In this document: one piece after another, positions 27,722-39,051 of the stretch
Position numbering within the stretch: the stretch's first letter is position 1
How the letters are laid out: each line of letters opens with the position of its first letter
Source of the DNA: Alphaproteobacteria bacterium
GTDB lineage: Bacteria; Pseudomonadota; Alphaproteobacteria; RF32; CAG-239
NCBI GenBank assembly: GCA_015062345.1
Contig: SUUV01000012.1
Span: 1-39,676, forward strand
Length of the DNA stretch: 39,676 nt
Direction: 5' to 3'
Translations under genes and position numbers: made by a program
Notes under the pieces: generated by a model
Databases searched by the model: none
Told to the model about the DNA's origin: nothing
What the model saw: only the letters and a program-made list of their open reading frames with translations

Positions 27722-28618
27722 TTAATAATTTCTCTCGATTATAAAGTCGGCCAAGTTTTGCAAATTTTTTGCTTTACCGCCAAAAACCGATATGGTTTCT
27801 TTGGCCTCGGCTATCAAATTTTGCGCCATATTTTTGGCTTTATCCACCCCGTAACAAGAAACAAAAGTAAGTTTGTTTTGATTTTCATCTTTTTTAAGAG
27901 TTTTACCGACAATTTCTTCCGAGCCGGTCATATCCAAAATGTCATCGGCAATTTGAAAAGCTACCCCGATTTTACGAGCATAAACGGATAAAGCATTTTG
28001 TTGATTATCATCTGCGCCACCGATAACACCACCGGCTTGAGCAGCATATTTTAACAGACAACCGGTTTTCATTTCTTCAATGTGCTTAATGATATATTCG
28101 GTATTTTGCACATTTTTCATTTTTTCGGCTGACAAATCAAGCATTTGTCCTGCTATCATACCGTTTACTGCACCTGCGGCAACAGACAACATTTTTATCA
28201 GTTCCACTTTTATTTTATCTTCATAGTCAGATTTTGCCAACAATTCAAACGCAAAGGTGAGCAATCCGTCACCGGCCAAAATGGCGGTAGCCTCATCAAA
28301 TTGTTTGTGGCAGGTAGGCTTTCCTCGTCTTAAATCATCATTGTCCATTGCCGGTAAATCATCATGAATAAGCGAATATGAATGTAACATTTCAAGCGAA
28401 GCCGCCGCCATAAAACTTTGTTCAAAACCGACATCAAAAAGACTTGCACATTCTGAGACCAAAAACGGACGCAACCTTTTTCCGCCATTTAAAACACTAT
28501 ATTCCATAGCCTCGACAACCCGTCTTTCAAGGCCGTCAACTTTTACAAAAAGAGCCGGAAGTTTACAATTAAATTTTTGAGAATATTCTTTTATTTGTTC
28601 AATTATATCAGTCATCAA
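27722..28618 (-). CDS. ispA: Polyprenyl (farnesyl-type) diphosphate synthase
   Basis: LIHDDLPAMDNDDLRRGKPTCHK and FQIADDILD motifs. Confidence 0.93.
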   Translation of the reverse strand: MMTDIIEQIKEYSQKFNCKLPALFVKVDGLERRVVEAMEYSVLNGGKRLRPFLVSECASLFDVGFEQSFMAAASLEMLHSYSLIHDDLPAMDNDDLRRGKPTCHKQFDEATAILAGDGLLTFAFELLAKSDYEDKIKVELIKMLSVAAGAVNGMIAGQMLDLSAEKMKNVQNTEYIIKHIEEMKTGCLLKYAAQAGGVIGGADDNQQNALSVYARKIGVAFQIADDILDMTGSEEIVGKTLKKDENQNKLTFVSCYGVDKAKNMAQNLIAEAKETISVFGGKAKNLQNLADFIIERNY

Positions 28619-28862
28619 TTTTATCTAAAAGCGTAAGCATGGGTTCATCTGAAACAGAAGTTTCAATTTTTTCAATTTTAAGTTGTGCCGCCTTTAGCTT
28701 TTCTTCACAAAACTTTTTCAAAGCGACGGCTTTTTCGTAAGATTCAACGGCATCATCAAGTTTGATTCTTCCGCCCTCCAAATCTTTTACCAAGGTTTCA
28801 AGTTGTTCCAAGGCATTTTCAAAGCTCAAATTTTCAGTATTCAACTTCATTTTCATCTCCAA
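28608..28862 (-). CDS. xseB: Exodeoxyribonuclease VII small subunit
   Basis: LSFENALEQLETLVKDLEGGRIKLDDAVESYEKAVALKKFCEEKL; upstream of ispA. Confidence 0.92.
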   Translation of the reverse strand: MEMKMKLNTENLSFENALEQLETLVKDLEGGRIKLDDAVESYEKAVALKKFCEEKLKAAQLKIEKIETSVSDEPMLTLLDKIDD

Positions 28863-29022
28863 AATTTTTTTTATAATACTGCAACGAGTTTAGAATATCA
28901 ATCATAAGTTGCAACCTGTAAACCAATTTTTTTAACTTGAAGTATATATAACATTTTGCTTTATATCCTCTGTTTTTTTAAGAATTTACATAATAAATTT
29001 GGCATATCAGGAGGAGGAACAT

Positions 29023-29292
29023 ATGAAAAACAACAAAAAAGACGAACAAAATGTGCTGATATTAAAATCTATGGCCAATGATAATCGTCTGAAAATTTTA
29101 AGTTTACTGTATGAACACGAATTGAGTGTCGGACAGCTTGAAAAAATGGTAAATTTAAGTCAATCGGCCTTATCGCAACACTTGGCCATATTGCGCAACA
29201 ACAATGTGGTAAAAACTCGTCGAGTGGCGCAAACAATTTATTATCGTTTAGAAAACAATCTTGTCCGTGACATATTAAAATTGCTTGAATAA
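29023..29292 (+). CDS. ArsR-family transcriptional regulator
   Basis: wHTH: MANDNRLKILSLLYEHELSVGQLEKMVNLSQSALSQHLAILRNNNVVKTRR; strong SD ggaggagg. Confidence 0.9.
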   Translation: MKNNKKDEQNVLILKSMANDNRLKILSLLYEHELSVGQLEKMVNLSQSALSQHLAILRNNNVVKTRRVAQTIYYRLENNLVRDILKLLE

Positions 29293-29348
29293 AACAAAAT
29301 ATTTGTATATCTTCAAATTAAGAATTGTTTTTAATATGGAGAATATAA

Positions 29349-29966
29349 ATGACGAAAATTTCGTGGCCGGCCGGCACCTTGCTTGCTCCTGTTCCTCCGG
29401 CCTTAATTTCTTGCGGAAGTGTTGAAAAGCCCAATGTAATGACTGCGGCTTGGACAGGTATAATCTGTTCGGAGCCGGTATTGACATATGTATCAATAAG
29501 GCCATCAAGATATTCTCACGAGATTATTTCCGAAAACAAACAATTTGTGATAAACATACCCAACTTGGCTTTAGCCAAAGCCACCGATTTTTGCGGTGTT
29601 AAATCGGGGCGCAATGTAAACAAATTTGAAGCTTGCAACATAACCGCCGCTCCATGTTCAAAAGTTAAGGCTCCGCAAATTGCCGAAGCGCCTATTTCGT
29701 TGGAATGTGAAGTGTTGGAGATAAAATCATACGGAACTCACGATATGTTTTTAGCCAAAGTTTTGGCGGTAAATGTCGATGATAAATATTTAAACGAAAA
29801 AGGAGCATTAAGCTTGGAAAAAGCAGGTCTTCTTGCATATGCACACGGTTTTTATTATACATTAGGCCGACAAATCGGAAAATTCGGATTTTCGGTTGAA
29901 AAAACAAAGACTATAAAAAAACGAAATTCCCGACTAAAAAATGAGAAAAAACACACAAAAAAATAA
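29349..29966 (+). CDS. Flavin reductase-like (flavoredoxin-type) protein
   Basis: PALISCGSVEKPNVMTAAWTGIICSEPVLTYVSIRPSRYSHEII...; LGRQIGKFGFS. Confidence 0.85.
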   Translation: MTKISWPAGTLLAPVPPALISCGSVEKPNVMTAAWTGIICSEPVLTYVSIRPSRYSHEIISENKQFVINIPNLALAKATDFCGVKSGRNVNKFEACNITAAPCSKVKAPQIAEAPISLECEVLEIKSYGTHDMFLAKVLAVNVDDKYLNEKGALSLEKAGLLAYAHGFYYTLGRQIGKFGFSVEKTKTIKKRNSRLKNEKKHTKK

Positions 29967-30022
29967 TAAATAGTATTGACAATAGAGCTAAAATATGTAA
30001 AAAGCTATTTCATATTAATGTT

Positions 30023-30099
30023 GCGCCCTTAGCTCAGCAGGATAGAGCAACAGCCTTCTAAGCTGTGGGTCAGACGTTCGAATCGTCTAGGGCGCGCCA
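30023..30099 (+). tRNA. tRNA-Arg (anticodon TCT)
   Basis: GCGCCCT/AGGGCGC acceptor, anticodon arm ACAGC-CTTCTAA-GCTGT, T-loop TTCGAAT, encoded CCA. Confidence 0.94.
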
Positions 30100-30103
30100 A
30101 TTT

Positions 30104-30138
30104 AAAAAGCTCCGCATTTGTGCGGAGCTTTTTTTTTG
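30104..30138 (+). terminator. Intrinsic terminator after the tRNA
   Basis: AAAAAGCTCCGCA-ttTGCGGAGCTTTTTTTT. Confidence 0.75.
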
Positions 30139-30351
30139 GCGCAGTCCTTAACGGTTCGAACGGAGTTCGGAGCGGTTAGTTGGTGAAAACGAGTGCAAAA
30201 CTTTAGCAAATATCGGCTCATTGTGATCATCGGCAAAATGTGGGGCAGTGCATAATTAACAAATTAAAAATATGAGATTTTTGAAAATTTCACAATTGTT
30301 GACAATTGTGCATAAATATACTACAATTTTTATCCAATCGGAGATAGAAAT

Positions 30352-31128
30352 ATGGATAGAGTATGTTCTGCCGAAAGCAACTTTGCAATGTATAATCGTC
30401 TGCAAGACGGTGACTTGATTGAAACCGGTCAAAAACCTATTTTAGCGGATATATCATCATATGAAATTTTTTTCAAAGCTTGCGAATCAGTAACAAATTT
30501 ACAAAAAAAATCGCCACATTTAAATTATGGCGGCACATATCGTATGTGTGAAACAGAAGCAAAAGATTTAGGTATATCGCCCGATACTTATATTCATATT
30601 CAGGCATTAAATGCTCGTTTGGCTATTATAAAAAATCTGCCATCGAAAAATAAAGAGGCCGAGCGTTTGGCTTTGCTTAAAAATACAATTCCCGAAGTTT
30701 TAGGTGATAAACCGGTTGAGCCGGTAAAATTATCAACTTTGGTTGATAATGGTTTGGCAATGTGCTCCGAATGTTCGGTTTTGGCGCAAGCTTATTTGGA
30801 AAGACAGGGTATTGAAAGCTATTTATGCAGTGCCAATTTGTACCAAAAACATTCTGACGGTATCACTTGGGAGGAGCATCACTTTTTAGTAATTCATGAA
30901 AACAATAATATGTTTGTTTATGACCCGTTAAATACTAAAGAAACAGGCAGACCTCGTGTGATGAATACGCAAATGTCTAAAAATGAGTTTATGCAAAAAG
31001 TGAACGCAAACGAAACATTCGTGCTTGATTTTGCTCCCGAAATCGGGGCTAAAAACACAAGGTTTGATATAGCAGATACTCATCATCTCGGTTATGGTAT
31101 TATAAAGCGTGCCAATGCCGGCAGATAG
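30352..31128 (+). CDS. Transglutaminase/papain-like fold protein, hypothetical
   Basis: Ordered Cys-His-Asp pattern: GLAMCSECSVLAQAYLERQGIESYLCSANL ... EEHHFLVIHENN ... FVYDPLN. Confidence 0.65.
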   Translation: MDRVCSAESNFAMYNRLQDGDLIETGQKPILADISSYEIFFKACESVTNLQKKSPHLNYGGTYRMCETEAKDLGISPDTYIHIQALNARLAIIKNLPSKNKEAERLALLKNTIPEVLGDKPVEPVKLSTLVDNGLAMCSECSVLAQAYLERQGIESYLCSANLYQKHSDGITWEEHHFLVIHENNNMFVYDPLNTKETGRPRVMNTQMSKNEFMQKVNANETFVLDFAPEIGAKNTRFDIADTHHLGYGIIKRANAGR

Positions 31129-31237
31129 ACTTATTTTTGCGGATATCTTGTTTATAAACTGTTAACATCATAGAAAAATGGTGTGACAAATGCTATAAAG
31201 TCGGTAATATAAGAAAAAATAAAATGAAAGGTGTTTT

Positions 31238-31957
31238 ATGCAACCGGCTTATAAAAGAGTCTTAATTAAAATATCCGGCGAAGGGCTTATGGGCAGTAAG
31301 CCTTTTGGTGTGGATAATGTCGTTGTTTCAAAAATTGCCAAGCAGATTAAAGATATACGCAATATGGGTGTTGATGTTTGCGTTGTTGTCGGCGGAGGCA
31401 ATATTTTCAGAGGAGCAAAAGAAGCCGCATCGGGTATGAACAGAAACATTGCCGATCAAGTCGGTATGATGGCAACGGTTATCAATGCGTTGTTTTTACA
31501 AGATGCGCTACAAAAACAAAATGTGAAAACAGTTGTTATGTCGGGTTTAAGAGTGCCGCAAGCTTGCGAAACATATATATATCGCAAGGCTGTAAAACAT
31601 CTTGATAACGGCAAAGTCATAATTTTTGCCGGCGGTACGGGAAGTCCGTATTTTACAACCGATACGGGAGCCACATTGCGGGCTTGTGAGATGGGTTGCG
31701 ATGCTATCTTAAAGTCGACTCAAGTTGACGGAGTGTACGATTCAGACCCGAAACAAAACCCCAATGCGGTGCGTTTTGATGAAATATCTTTTGAAGAAGT
31801 TGTGCAAAAACAACTTAAGGTTATGGATTTAACGGCTGTTACATTGGCTAAAGAGAACAATATTTCGGTTGTGGTTTTTGAGCAAAAATCCGAAAATTCA
31901 ATTGTTGATGCGGTTTGCTTACAAGGAAAGTTTACAATAATTAAAAATAGAGGTTAA
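31238..31957 (+). CDS. pyrH: UMP kinase
   Basis: YKRVLIKISGEGLMG...; VVVGGGNIFRGA; STQVDGVYDSDPK. Confidence 0.97.
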   Translation: MQPAYKRVLIKISGEGLMGSKPFGVDNVVVSKIAKQIKDIRNMGVDVCVVVGGGNIFRGAKEAASGMNRNIADQVGMMATVINALFLQDALQKQNVKTVVMSGLRVPQACETYIYRKAVKHLDNGKVIIFAGGTGSPYFTTDTGATLRACEMGCDAILKSTQVDGVYDSDPKQNPNAVRFDEISFEEVVQKQLKVMDLTAVTLAKENNISVVVFEQKSENSIVDAVCLQGKFTIIKNRG

Positions 31958-31959
31958 AA

Positions 31960-32523
31960 ATGTCTGATATTAACAGTATTAAAAATGATGCAAAAACTCG
32001 TATGGATAAAACCTTAGATTCGCTTAAGTCTGATTTTGGAGGTTTGCGAGCCGGCCGTGCTCATGCAAGCTTGCTTGACGGGATTATGGTTGAAGCATAC
32101 GGTTCATTAACACCGATTTCACAAGTGGGAACGGTTTCCGTACCTGATGCCAGAACTTTGTCAGTCAGTGTTTGGGATAAGTCGATTGCAAAAAGTGTTG
32201 AAAAAGCTTTAAGAGAAAGCGATTTGGGGTTAAATCCGGTTTCGGACGGAACATTAATCAGAGTGCCGATACCGCCGCTTAGCGAAGAACGCAGAAAAGA
32301 ACTTGTAAAAGTTGCCGGTAAATATGCCGAACAAAACAAAGTTGCAATCAGAAACATTCGTCGTGATGCGCTTGATGAGGTTAAAAAACTCAAAAAAGAT
32401 AATTTAATTTCGGAGGACGAAGAAAAAAGAGCTGAAACCGATATTCAAAAAATCACAGATGAGGCAGTTAAAAAAGTTGATGAACTGCAAGCTCAAAAAG
32501 AAAAAGACATTATGCAGGTTTAG
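31960..32523 (+). CDS. frr: Ribosome recycling factor
   Basis: LRAGRAHASLLDGIMVEAYG; VRNIRRDA-like region. Confidence 0.97.
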   Translation: MSDINSIKNDAKTRMDKTLDSLKSDFGGLRAGRAHASLLDGIMVEAYGSLTPISQVGTVSVPDARTLSVSVWDKSIAKSVEKALRESDLGLNPVSDGTLIRVPIPPLSEERRKELVKVAGKYAEQNKVAIRNIRRDALDEVKKLKKDNLISEDEEKRAETDIQKITDEAVKKVDELQAQKEKDIMQV

Positions 32524-32535
32524 GAAGTTTTTATA

Positions 32536-33240
32536 GTGACTGAAAAAGCTTTAAAACATATAGCCATAATTATGGACGGTAACGGAAGATGGGCTAAAAG
32601 CAAACACCTTTCCCGCAATGCCGGACATAAAAAAGGTGCTCAGGTTTTGCTTGAAATTGCAAAAGCTGCGCAACAAATCGGGATAGAATATCTTACGGTT
32701 TATGCCTTTTCGACCGAAAACTGGAAACGAAGCGATGAGGAAGTTTCAGGTTTGATGGATTTATTACGAGAATATCTGAGCAAAAATTTTGATGAGTTAA
32801 AAGAAAATGATGCTAAGATATTGTTTATCGGCGAAAGATATATGCTTGATTCCGACATTGTGGCAAAAATGGAAGAATTAGAGCAACAAACACGAAATAA
32901 TCAGGGTATGACTTTGCAAATTGCATTAAGTTACGGTTCTCGGCAAGAGATTGTTGCTGCGGCCAAAAAAATTGCCGTTCTTGCCAGTAAAAAAGACATA
33001 ACGGCTGATGATATAAATGAAAAGATGTTTTCAAAGCTTTTGTACACAGCAAACATTCCGGATCCGGATTTGGTGATTCGTACAAGCGGAGAACTTAGGA
33101 TAAGCAACTATCTGTTGTGGCAAATTGCCTATTCGGAGCTGTTTTTTACAAAAACTTTGTGGCCTGATTTCACAAAAGAAGAACTTATAAATATTGTTGA
33201 AAATTTTACAAAAAGGGAGAGAAGATATGGCAAAGCCTAG
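32536..33240 (+). CDS. uppS: Undecaprenyl diphosphate synthase (GTG start)
   Basis: HIAIIMDGNGRWAKSKHLSRNAGHKKG; DLVIRTSGELRISNYLLWQIAYSELFF. Confidence 0.97.
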   Translation: MTEKALKHIAIIMDGNGRWAKSKHLSRNAGHKKGAQVLLEIAKAAQQIGIEYLTVYAFSTENWKRSDEEVSGLMDLLREYLSKNFDELKENDAKILFIGERYMLDSDIVAKMEELEQQTRNNQGMTLQIALSYGSRQEIVAAAKKIAVLASKKDITADDINEKMFSKLLYTANIPDPDLVIRTSGELRISNYLLWQIAYSELFFTKTLWPDFTKEELINIVENFTKRERRYGKA

Positions 33241-34069
33241 AACTAAAAAGAAAACATCAAAAAAGCTCGGCTCATTGGCCAAAAGAATTTTGACGGCATT
33301 GGTGATGTTGCCGGTTGCAATCGGTGCATTATGGGTAGGTTATCCGTTTGTTGATGTTTTGGCGTTAATTGTCGGAGTGTTGCTTGCTTGGGAATGGGCA
33401 AATATGGTTTCAAACAAAACGCCTTTGACATATTTGGCGGCATATATAACATCTCTTGCGGTTTCGCTTTTTGTGTATGATACACCGATGATTGTTTCAA
33501 CCATGGTTTTGGTGAGTTTTTTTGTTTGGGTTAAAGCAAAGAGTGAAGAACATCACAATTTGTTGACATTGGGTGTTGCCTATATTTCAATCGGTGTCGG
33601 TTCTTTGTTGTGGATTTACCATGGCATATTGGTTCATCATCCGTACAATTTTTATATGACACTTTGGTTTTTTATAATGGTTTGGGCAATGGATATCGGC
33701 GGATTTATTGTCGGATGCAACTTAAAAGGTCCGAAACTTGCTCCTAAAATCAGCCCCAATAAAACTTGGTCGGGTTTAATCGGCGGAATTGTTTTTGCGA
33801 TGGCCGCAAGTTATCTTTACATTTGGTTGTTGGCAGAATTTTCCGTCATTAAAATAGATAACAATACACAAACATTTTTTGTGGTGTTAGGCGGTATTAT
33901 TGCAGCTGTTTCACAAATCGGTGATTTAATTGAATCTGCTATCAAACGCAAATTGGGTGTAAAAGATTCGAGCGCACTCATTCCGGGTCATGGCGGTGTT
34001 TTTGACAGGGTTGACGGCCTGATTTTTGCGGCTCCGTTTGTGTATTGGCTGTTTGCATATGGGTTGTAA
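33227..34069 (+). CDS. cdsA: Phosphatidate cytidylyltransferase
   Basis: C-terminal SxxKRxxxxKDSSxxxPGHGGxxDRxD: SAIKRKLGVKDSSALIPGHGGVFDRVDG; SD ggaga. Confidence 0.94.
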   Translation: MAKPRTKKKTSKKLGSLAKRILTALVMLPVAIGALWVGYPFVDVLALIVGVLLAWEWANMVSNKTPLTYLAAYITSLAVSLFVYDTPMIVSTMVLVSFFVWVKAKSEEHHNLLTLGVAYISIGVGSLLWIYHGILVHHPYNFYMTLWFFIMVWAMDIGGFIVGCNLKGPKLAPKISPNKTWSGLIGGIVFAMAASYLYIWLLAEFSVIKIDNNTQTFFVVLGGIIAAVSQIGDLIESAIKRKLGVKDSSALIPGHGGVFDRVDGLIFAAPFVYWLFAYGL

Positions 34070-34092
34070 TTAAATAAAGGATAGGTTTTGAA

Positions 34093-35223
34093 ATGGAAAG
34101 CATTTTCAATATGGTGTACTATATTGTGCCGTTTATAGTTTTACTCGGAATTTTGGTCTTTGTGCATGAATTCGGACATTTTATCATTGCCAGAATTTCA
34201 GGTGTGGAAGTTAGTGCATTTTCAATCGGATTTGGCAAAGTTTTGTGGTCAAAAACAGATAAAAAGGGCACTGTTTGGAAAATATCTGCCGTTCCTTTGG
34301 GCGGATATTGTCAATTTTTGGGAGATGAAGAAGCGTCATCTTCAACATCTGATACATCAAAACTTACCGATGAACAGAAAAAAAGAGCTTTTTCGTTTCA
34401 AAGCCCGTATAAGAAACTTGCAATTGTATTAGCCGGCCCCGGTTTTAATTATTTGTTTGCAATTTTGATTTATACCTGCTTGTTTGCATTTTTGGGAAAA
34501 ATTACCTTTCCGCCGATTGTCGGTGAAGTAATGGAAAATAGTGCCGCTTATGAAGCAGGGCTTGAAAAAGGCGACAGAATTTTAAGCATAAACGGTGTTG
34601 CTATTGATGAGTTTGCCGATATAGCTCGTGAAGTTGCCATGGCGGCTGATTATAAGACCAAAGTTGAAGTTAAACGCGGTAAAGATGTGTTAAATTTTGA
34701 CATTGTTTTAACCGAAATTGAAGCCGATAATGCCAACGGGGTAAAAGAAAAAAGACATATGCTTGGTGTGAAATCGGTCAGCGAGATTGAAATATCAGAT
34801 GAAAAAACACCGCTATATAAGGCATTTGCTTATGCCGTTGAGGAAGTGTATGAGGTTACCGCTACCACTTTGCGTGGTCTTGCGCAAATGATAAAAGGCG
34901 ACAGAGGAAGCGATGATATCGGAGGTATTATTCGCATTGCCGAAATGACGGGTGATATTTCAAAAAGTCATAGCATCTTAAACTTTATGGTTTTTATGGC
35001 CTTGTTGTCGGTAAATTTGGGTTTGATAAATTTGTTTCCGATACCGGTTTTAGACGGCGGACATGTTGTATTTTATACCATTGAAATTATTGCAAGACGA
35101 GAACTTAATGCAAAGGTAAAAGATTATTTGTTTAAGACGGGTTTTGCATTGTTGTTGGCCTTGATGATTTTTGCCACATACAATGATATTGTGCATTTAT
35201 TCAATCGTTGGTTTAATTCTTAA
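34093..35223 (+). CDS. rseP: Site-2 metalloprotease RseP (M50) with PDZ domain
   Basis: HEFGHF; LGGYCQFLGDEEAS; LNLGLINLFPIPVLDGGH. Confidence 0.95.
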   Translation: MESIFNMVYYIVPFIVLLGILVFVHEFGHFIIARISGVEVSAFSIGFGKVLWSKTDKKGTVWKISAVPLGGYCQFLGDEEASSSTSDTSKLTDEQKKRAFSFQSPYKKLAIVLAGPGFNYLFAILIYTCLFAFLGKITFPPIVGEVMENSAAYEAGLEKGDRILSINGVAIDEFADIAREVAMAADYKTKVEVKRGKDVLNFDIVLTEIEADNANGVKEKRHMLGVKSVSEIEISDEKTPLYKAFAYAVEEVYEVTATTLRGLAQMIKGDRGSDDIGGIIRIAEMTGDISKSHSILNFMVFMALLSVNLGLINLFPIPVLDGGHVVFYTIEIIARRELNAKVKDYLFKTGFALLLALMIFATYNDIVHLFNRWFNS

Positions 35224-35241
35224 AAAATAGGGAAATAAAAA

Positions 35242-37503
35242 ATGAAAAAAGCATTGTTTATATCTATGTTGTTAGCCGGATTTGCCGGCTCAGATGTTTT
35301 GGCGGCAAACTATTATATCGGCAATATAGAAATTGAAGGACTTAAACGAGTTGAAGAAGAAACCGTTTTGGCATATTTGGGACTTAAAAAAGGTCATAAT
35401 GTTACCCAAAATAAGCTTGACGGAGCTTTGAAGAATTTGTATGCCACCGGGTTGTTTTCGGATATTCAGATGGAAAACAAAGCCGGCGGATTGTTGGTGG
35501 TTAAGTTGGAAGAAAATCCGGTTATCGGTCAAAGAGCATTTGACGGTAACAAAAAACTTGATGATAAAATTTTGGAAGATGAAGTTCAAAGTGCGCCGAA
35601 CTCATTGTACAGCAAAGCAAAAGTTCAACAAGATGTTCAACGAATTTTAGAAGTGTATAAGCGTTCCGGTCGCTATTCGGTTGAGGTTGAACCGAAACTG
35701 ATTGAAAGAGATGAAAATCGTGTTGATTTGGTGTTTGAAATTGATGAAGGTCCGGCTGCAAAAATTGATAAAATCAACTTTTTCGGCAATACGCACTATT
35801 CTTCACCTGATTTACAAGAAGAAATTATGAGCAAAGAAAGTCGCTGGTACCGAATTTTTTCCAGTTCTGAAACTTATGATGCCGAAAAAATGAACTATGA
35901 CAAAGAACTTTTGCGTCGTTTTTATACCGAGCACGGTTATGCCGATTTTCAGGTTACATCGGCCATTGCCGAACTTGCTCCGAACAAAAAATCTTTCATC
36001 TTAAACTTTACTTTGGAAGAAGGCCCGAGATATAAAATCAGTGACATTAAAATCAACTCGGCAATTAAAGAAATAAACACTGACGAGTTTTTAACCTATG
36101 TAACTTTTGAAAAAGATGATTGGTACAATGCAAGCAAAATTGAGAGCTCGGTGTCTTCTGTTACCGAAGAATTGGGCAAAAAAGGTTTTGTGTTTGTAGA
36201 TGTTGTGCCCAAATTTAATAAAGATGCACAAAACAACACAATGGAAGTAACTTTTGACATTTTAGAAGGCGAAAGAACTTTTGTAAACCGCATTAATATT
36301 ATGGGCAACACCAGAACACTTGATGAAGTAATCAGACGAGAGTTCCGCTTAGATGAGGGTGATGCTTTTAATGTGTCAAAAATCGGCGATTCGCGTCGTA
36401 ATATTGAAAACTTAAATTATTTCAGCAAGGTTGAAATTAATCCTGTTCCGATTGATAATTCAAAGGCTGATATCAATGTTGTGGTGGAAGAAAAATCAAC
36501 CGGATATTTTAATGTCGGTGTCGGTTATTCGACCGTAAACGGAGCACTGGTACAAGCAGGCGTTACCGAAAACAATTTTATGGGTAAAGGCCAAAGACTT
36601 AGTGTTGATGCAAGCGTTTCTGATCGTTCGAAAGATTATTCGATGAGCTTTACCGAGCCATACTTTTTAGGCAGAAGATTAAGCGCCGGAGCCGATATCT
36701 TTTATAATGATGAAAGTTATCAAGATGAAAGCTCATATGACAGCGCAAGTGCCGGCGGCAGGATTCGTTTGGGTTGGAACTATACCGATGACTTTTACCA
36801 CACCGTTCGTTACACATTAAGCCGTGACGAAATCAGAGATGTAAAAGATTTCGCTTCAAAATATATCAAAAGAGAAGAAGGCAAAAGCACCGATTCGGTT
36901 ATCGGACAAACTTTGGTATATGACAAGCGAGACAATGCTTTAAGAACTAAAGAGGGCTATTATTTGTCATTCGGAAACGATATTTCCGGTCTTGGCGGTG
37001 ACGAAAAATATTTAAAATTTGATGCTAAAGCTTATAACTTTGTTACTTTTGAAGACTATTGGACATTAAAAACACATATTAACGGCGGATATATAACCGG
37101 TTATGGTGATGAAGATGTTCGTTTGTCGAAGCGCTATTATTTGGGTGGAAACACACTTCGCGGTTTTGAATATAGCGGTGTTGGAGCAAGAGATATATCA
37201 ACAGATGATGCCTTGGGCGGAAATTGGGTTATCTATGGCGGAACTGAATTGATGTTCCCGTTAGGGCTTGATGAACTTGGTATCAGAGGTCGTACATTTG
37301 TTGATGCCGGTGTTATCGGAAAACCTGATGACATAGATTCAAAATATGTTGAATATTCTTCAAAACCGAGAGTTTCGGTAGGTTTCGGATTTGAATGGTA
37401 TTCACCGATGGGAAAAATTGATATTGATTTCGGTTTCCCGATTGTTAAAGAAGACTACGACCAAAAAGAAGTATTCCGTCTTAACTTCGGTACAAGTTTG
37501 TAA
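35242..37503 (+). CDS. bamA: Outer membrane assembly factor BamA
   Basis: POTRA repeats and C-terminal barrel ([39 protein letters not shown]...FRLNFGTSL). Confidence 0.96.
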   Translation: MKKALFISMLLAGFAGSDVLAANYYIGNIEIEGLKRVEEETVLAYLGLKKGHNVTQNKLDGALKNLYATGLFSDIQMENKAGGLLVVKLEENPVIGQRAFDGNKKLDDKILEDEVQSAPNSLYSKAKVQQDVQRILEVYKRSGRYSVEVEPKLIERDENRVDLVFEIDEGPAAKIDKINFFGNTHYSSPDLQEEIMSKESRWYRIFSSSETYDAEKMNYDKELLRRFYTEHGYADFQVTSAIAELAPNKKSFILNFTLEEGPRYKISDIKINSAIKEINTDEFLTYVTFEKDDWYNASKIESSVSSVTEELGKKGFVFVDVVPKFNKDAQNNTMEVTFDILEGERTFVNRINIMGNTRTLDEVIRREFRLDEGDAFNVSKIGDSRRNIENLNYFSKVEINPVPIDNSKADINVVVEEKSTGYFNVGVGYSTVNGALVQAGVTENNFMGKGQRLSVDASVSDRSKDYSMSFTEPYFLGRRLSAGADIFYNDESYQDESSYDSASAGGRIRLGWNYTDDFYHTVRYTLSRDEIRDVKDFASKYIKREEGKSTDSVIGQTLVYDKRDNALRTKEGYYLSFGNDISGLGGDEKYLKFDAKAYNFVTFEDYWTLKTHINGGYITGYGDEDVRLSKRYYLGGNTLRGFEYSGVGARDISTDDALGGNWVIYGGTELMFPLGLDELGIRGRTFVDAGVIGKPDDIDSKYVEYSSKPRVSVGFGFEWYSPMGKIDIDFGFPIVKEDYDQKEVFRLNFGTSL

Positions 37504-37517
37504 TAAGGAGAAAACAT

Positions 37518-38531
37518 ATGGTTGATACTGCATTTTTTAAAAACAACGGACCGTTTACACTAGAGCAAATTGCAAAAATCATTGGTGCAGAGCTTACAGA
37601 TTCGTGTAATCCGGAAGATAAAATTTATGACATTGCCACGATGGAAAAAGCAGGCGACAATGAAATTTGTTTTTTCTATGACAGAAAGGCAAAAGAAAAA
37701 GCCACAAACATTAAGGCAAAAGCTTGTGTTACCAATCAGGATTTGCAAAGTTGGATTCCCTATGGTGTGAGTGTTTTGGTTGTTGATAATCCGAAACTTG
37801 CCTTTTTAAAATTAAATCAGGCAATGTATGCCGAATATGTGCCCCAAAATATGGTTCATGAAAGTGCAACAATTGCTAAAACCGCAAAAGTGGGCAACAA
37901 TTGTTATATCGGAGCCAATGTTGTGGTTGAAGATAATGCCGTTATCGGTGACAATTGTCGCTTGGAAGCAAATTGTTATATCGGAATGGGCTGTAAAATC
38001 GGTAACAATTGCCGTATTGGGGTTGGTGCATATGTAACTTATACCATTATGGGAAATGACTGTTATATTTATGCAGGCGCCAAACTCGGTGCTGATGGTT
38101 TTGGGTTTAATACCATTGACGGTAAACATGTTCGCATACCGCAAATCGGCAGACTGATTATCGGAAATGATGTTGAAGTCGGAGCCAATACATGTATAGA
38201 CCGAGGCGCATTGGACGATACCATAATCGGGGACGGTTGCCGTATTGATAACTTGGTTCAAATTGCACATAATGATAAAATGGGAAGAGGTTGTATCATT
38301 GTTTCGCAAACCGGAATTGCCGGAAGCTGTACATTTGGTGATTATGTTGTTTGCGGCGGACAGACCGGATTTGCCGACCACTTAACAGTCGGTAGCGGAG
38401 CGCAAGTCGGTGCACAATCGGGCATTATGCGTGATGTTGAAGCGGGAACGGTTGTAATGGGAACACCGGCAGTGCCGTTTAAAGATTTTATGCGTCAAGT
38501 TTCGTTTTTGCAAAGAAACAGTAAAAAATAA
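37518..38531 (+). CDS. lpxD: UDP-3-O-acylglucosamine N-acyltransferase
   Basis: Hexapeptide repeats and [28 protein letters not shown]. Confidence 0.95.
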   Translation: MVDTAFFKNNGPFTLEQIAKIIGAELTDSCNPEDKIYDIATMEKAGDNEICFFYDRKAKEKATNIKAKACVTNQDLQSWIPYGVSVLVVDNPKLAFLKLNQAMYAEYVPQNMVHESATIAKTAKVGNNCYIGANVVVEDNAVIGDNCRLEANCYIGMGCKIGNNCRIGVGAYVTYTIMGNDCYIYAGAKLGADGFGFNTIDGKHVRIPQIGRLIIGNDVEVGANTCIDRGALDDTIIGDGCRIDNLVQIAHNDKMGRGCIIVSQTGIAGSCTFGDYVVCGGQTGFADHLTVGSGAQVGAQSGIMRDVEAGTVVMGTPAVPFKDFMRQVSFLQRNSKK

Positions 38532-38552
38532 TTAAATAAGAAAGGAAAATCA

Positions 38553-39005
38553 ATGTCAGAAGTGAAAATATATCCGATTGAAGAAATTTTAAAATTGTTG
38601 CCACACCGCTATCCGTTTTTGCTCATCGACAGATTGGAAGTAGAAATTGCCGGTGAAAAAGGCGTTGGTATTAAAAATGTAACCATGAATGAAGAATTTT
38701 TTCAAGGACATTTTCCGAACAATCCGGTAATGCCCGGTGTATTGCAAATTGAGGCAATGGCACAAACTGCCGGCGCAATTGTATCGGCTAAAGATGATGA
38801 TTATGCCAATAAAAAAATCGGGGTGTTGTTTATGTCGGTTGATGGTGTAAAATTCAGAAAACCGGTAAAACCGGGAGACCAACTTCGTATGCATGTTGAA
38901 AAAATTAAAGAGCGCCGCAATATATATGTGTTTAAAGGACAATGTATGGTTGACGGACAAGTGGTTTCGGAAGCCGAATTTTCCGCAATGATAGTTAATC
39001 AATAA
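38553..39005 (+). CDS. fabZ: 3-hydroxyacyl-ACP dehydratase
   Basis: LLPHRYPFLLIDR; GHFPNNPVMPGVLQIEAMAQTAG. Confidence 0.96.
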   Translation: MSEVKIYPIEEILKLLPHRYPFLLIDRLEVEIAGEKGVGIKNVTMNEEFFQGHFPNNPVMPGVLQIEAMAQTAGAIVSAKDDDYANKKIGVLFMSVDGVKFRKPVKPGDQLRMHVEKIKERRNIYVFKGQCMVDGQVVSEAEFSAMIVNQ

Positions 39006-39009
39006 GAAT

Positions 39010-39038
39010 AAAAAACCGCCTCCGATTGGAGGCGGTAA
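39010..39038. terminator. Intrinsic terminator between fabZ and the convergent MRKYF-family gene
   Basis: aaaaaCCGCCTCC-gatt-GGAGGCGG. Confidence 0.6.
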
Positions 39039-39051
39039 GAATCAATTGAAA

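Noticed and set aside
37812-38381. 189-aa antisense ORF in lpxD
   Set aside because: Shadow of the hexapeptide-repeat periodicity in lpxD.
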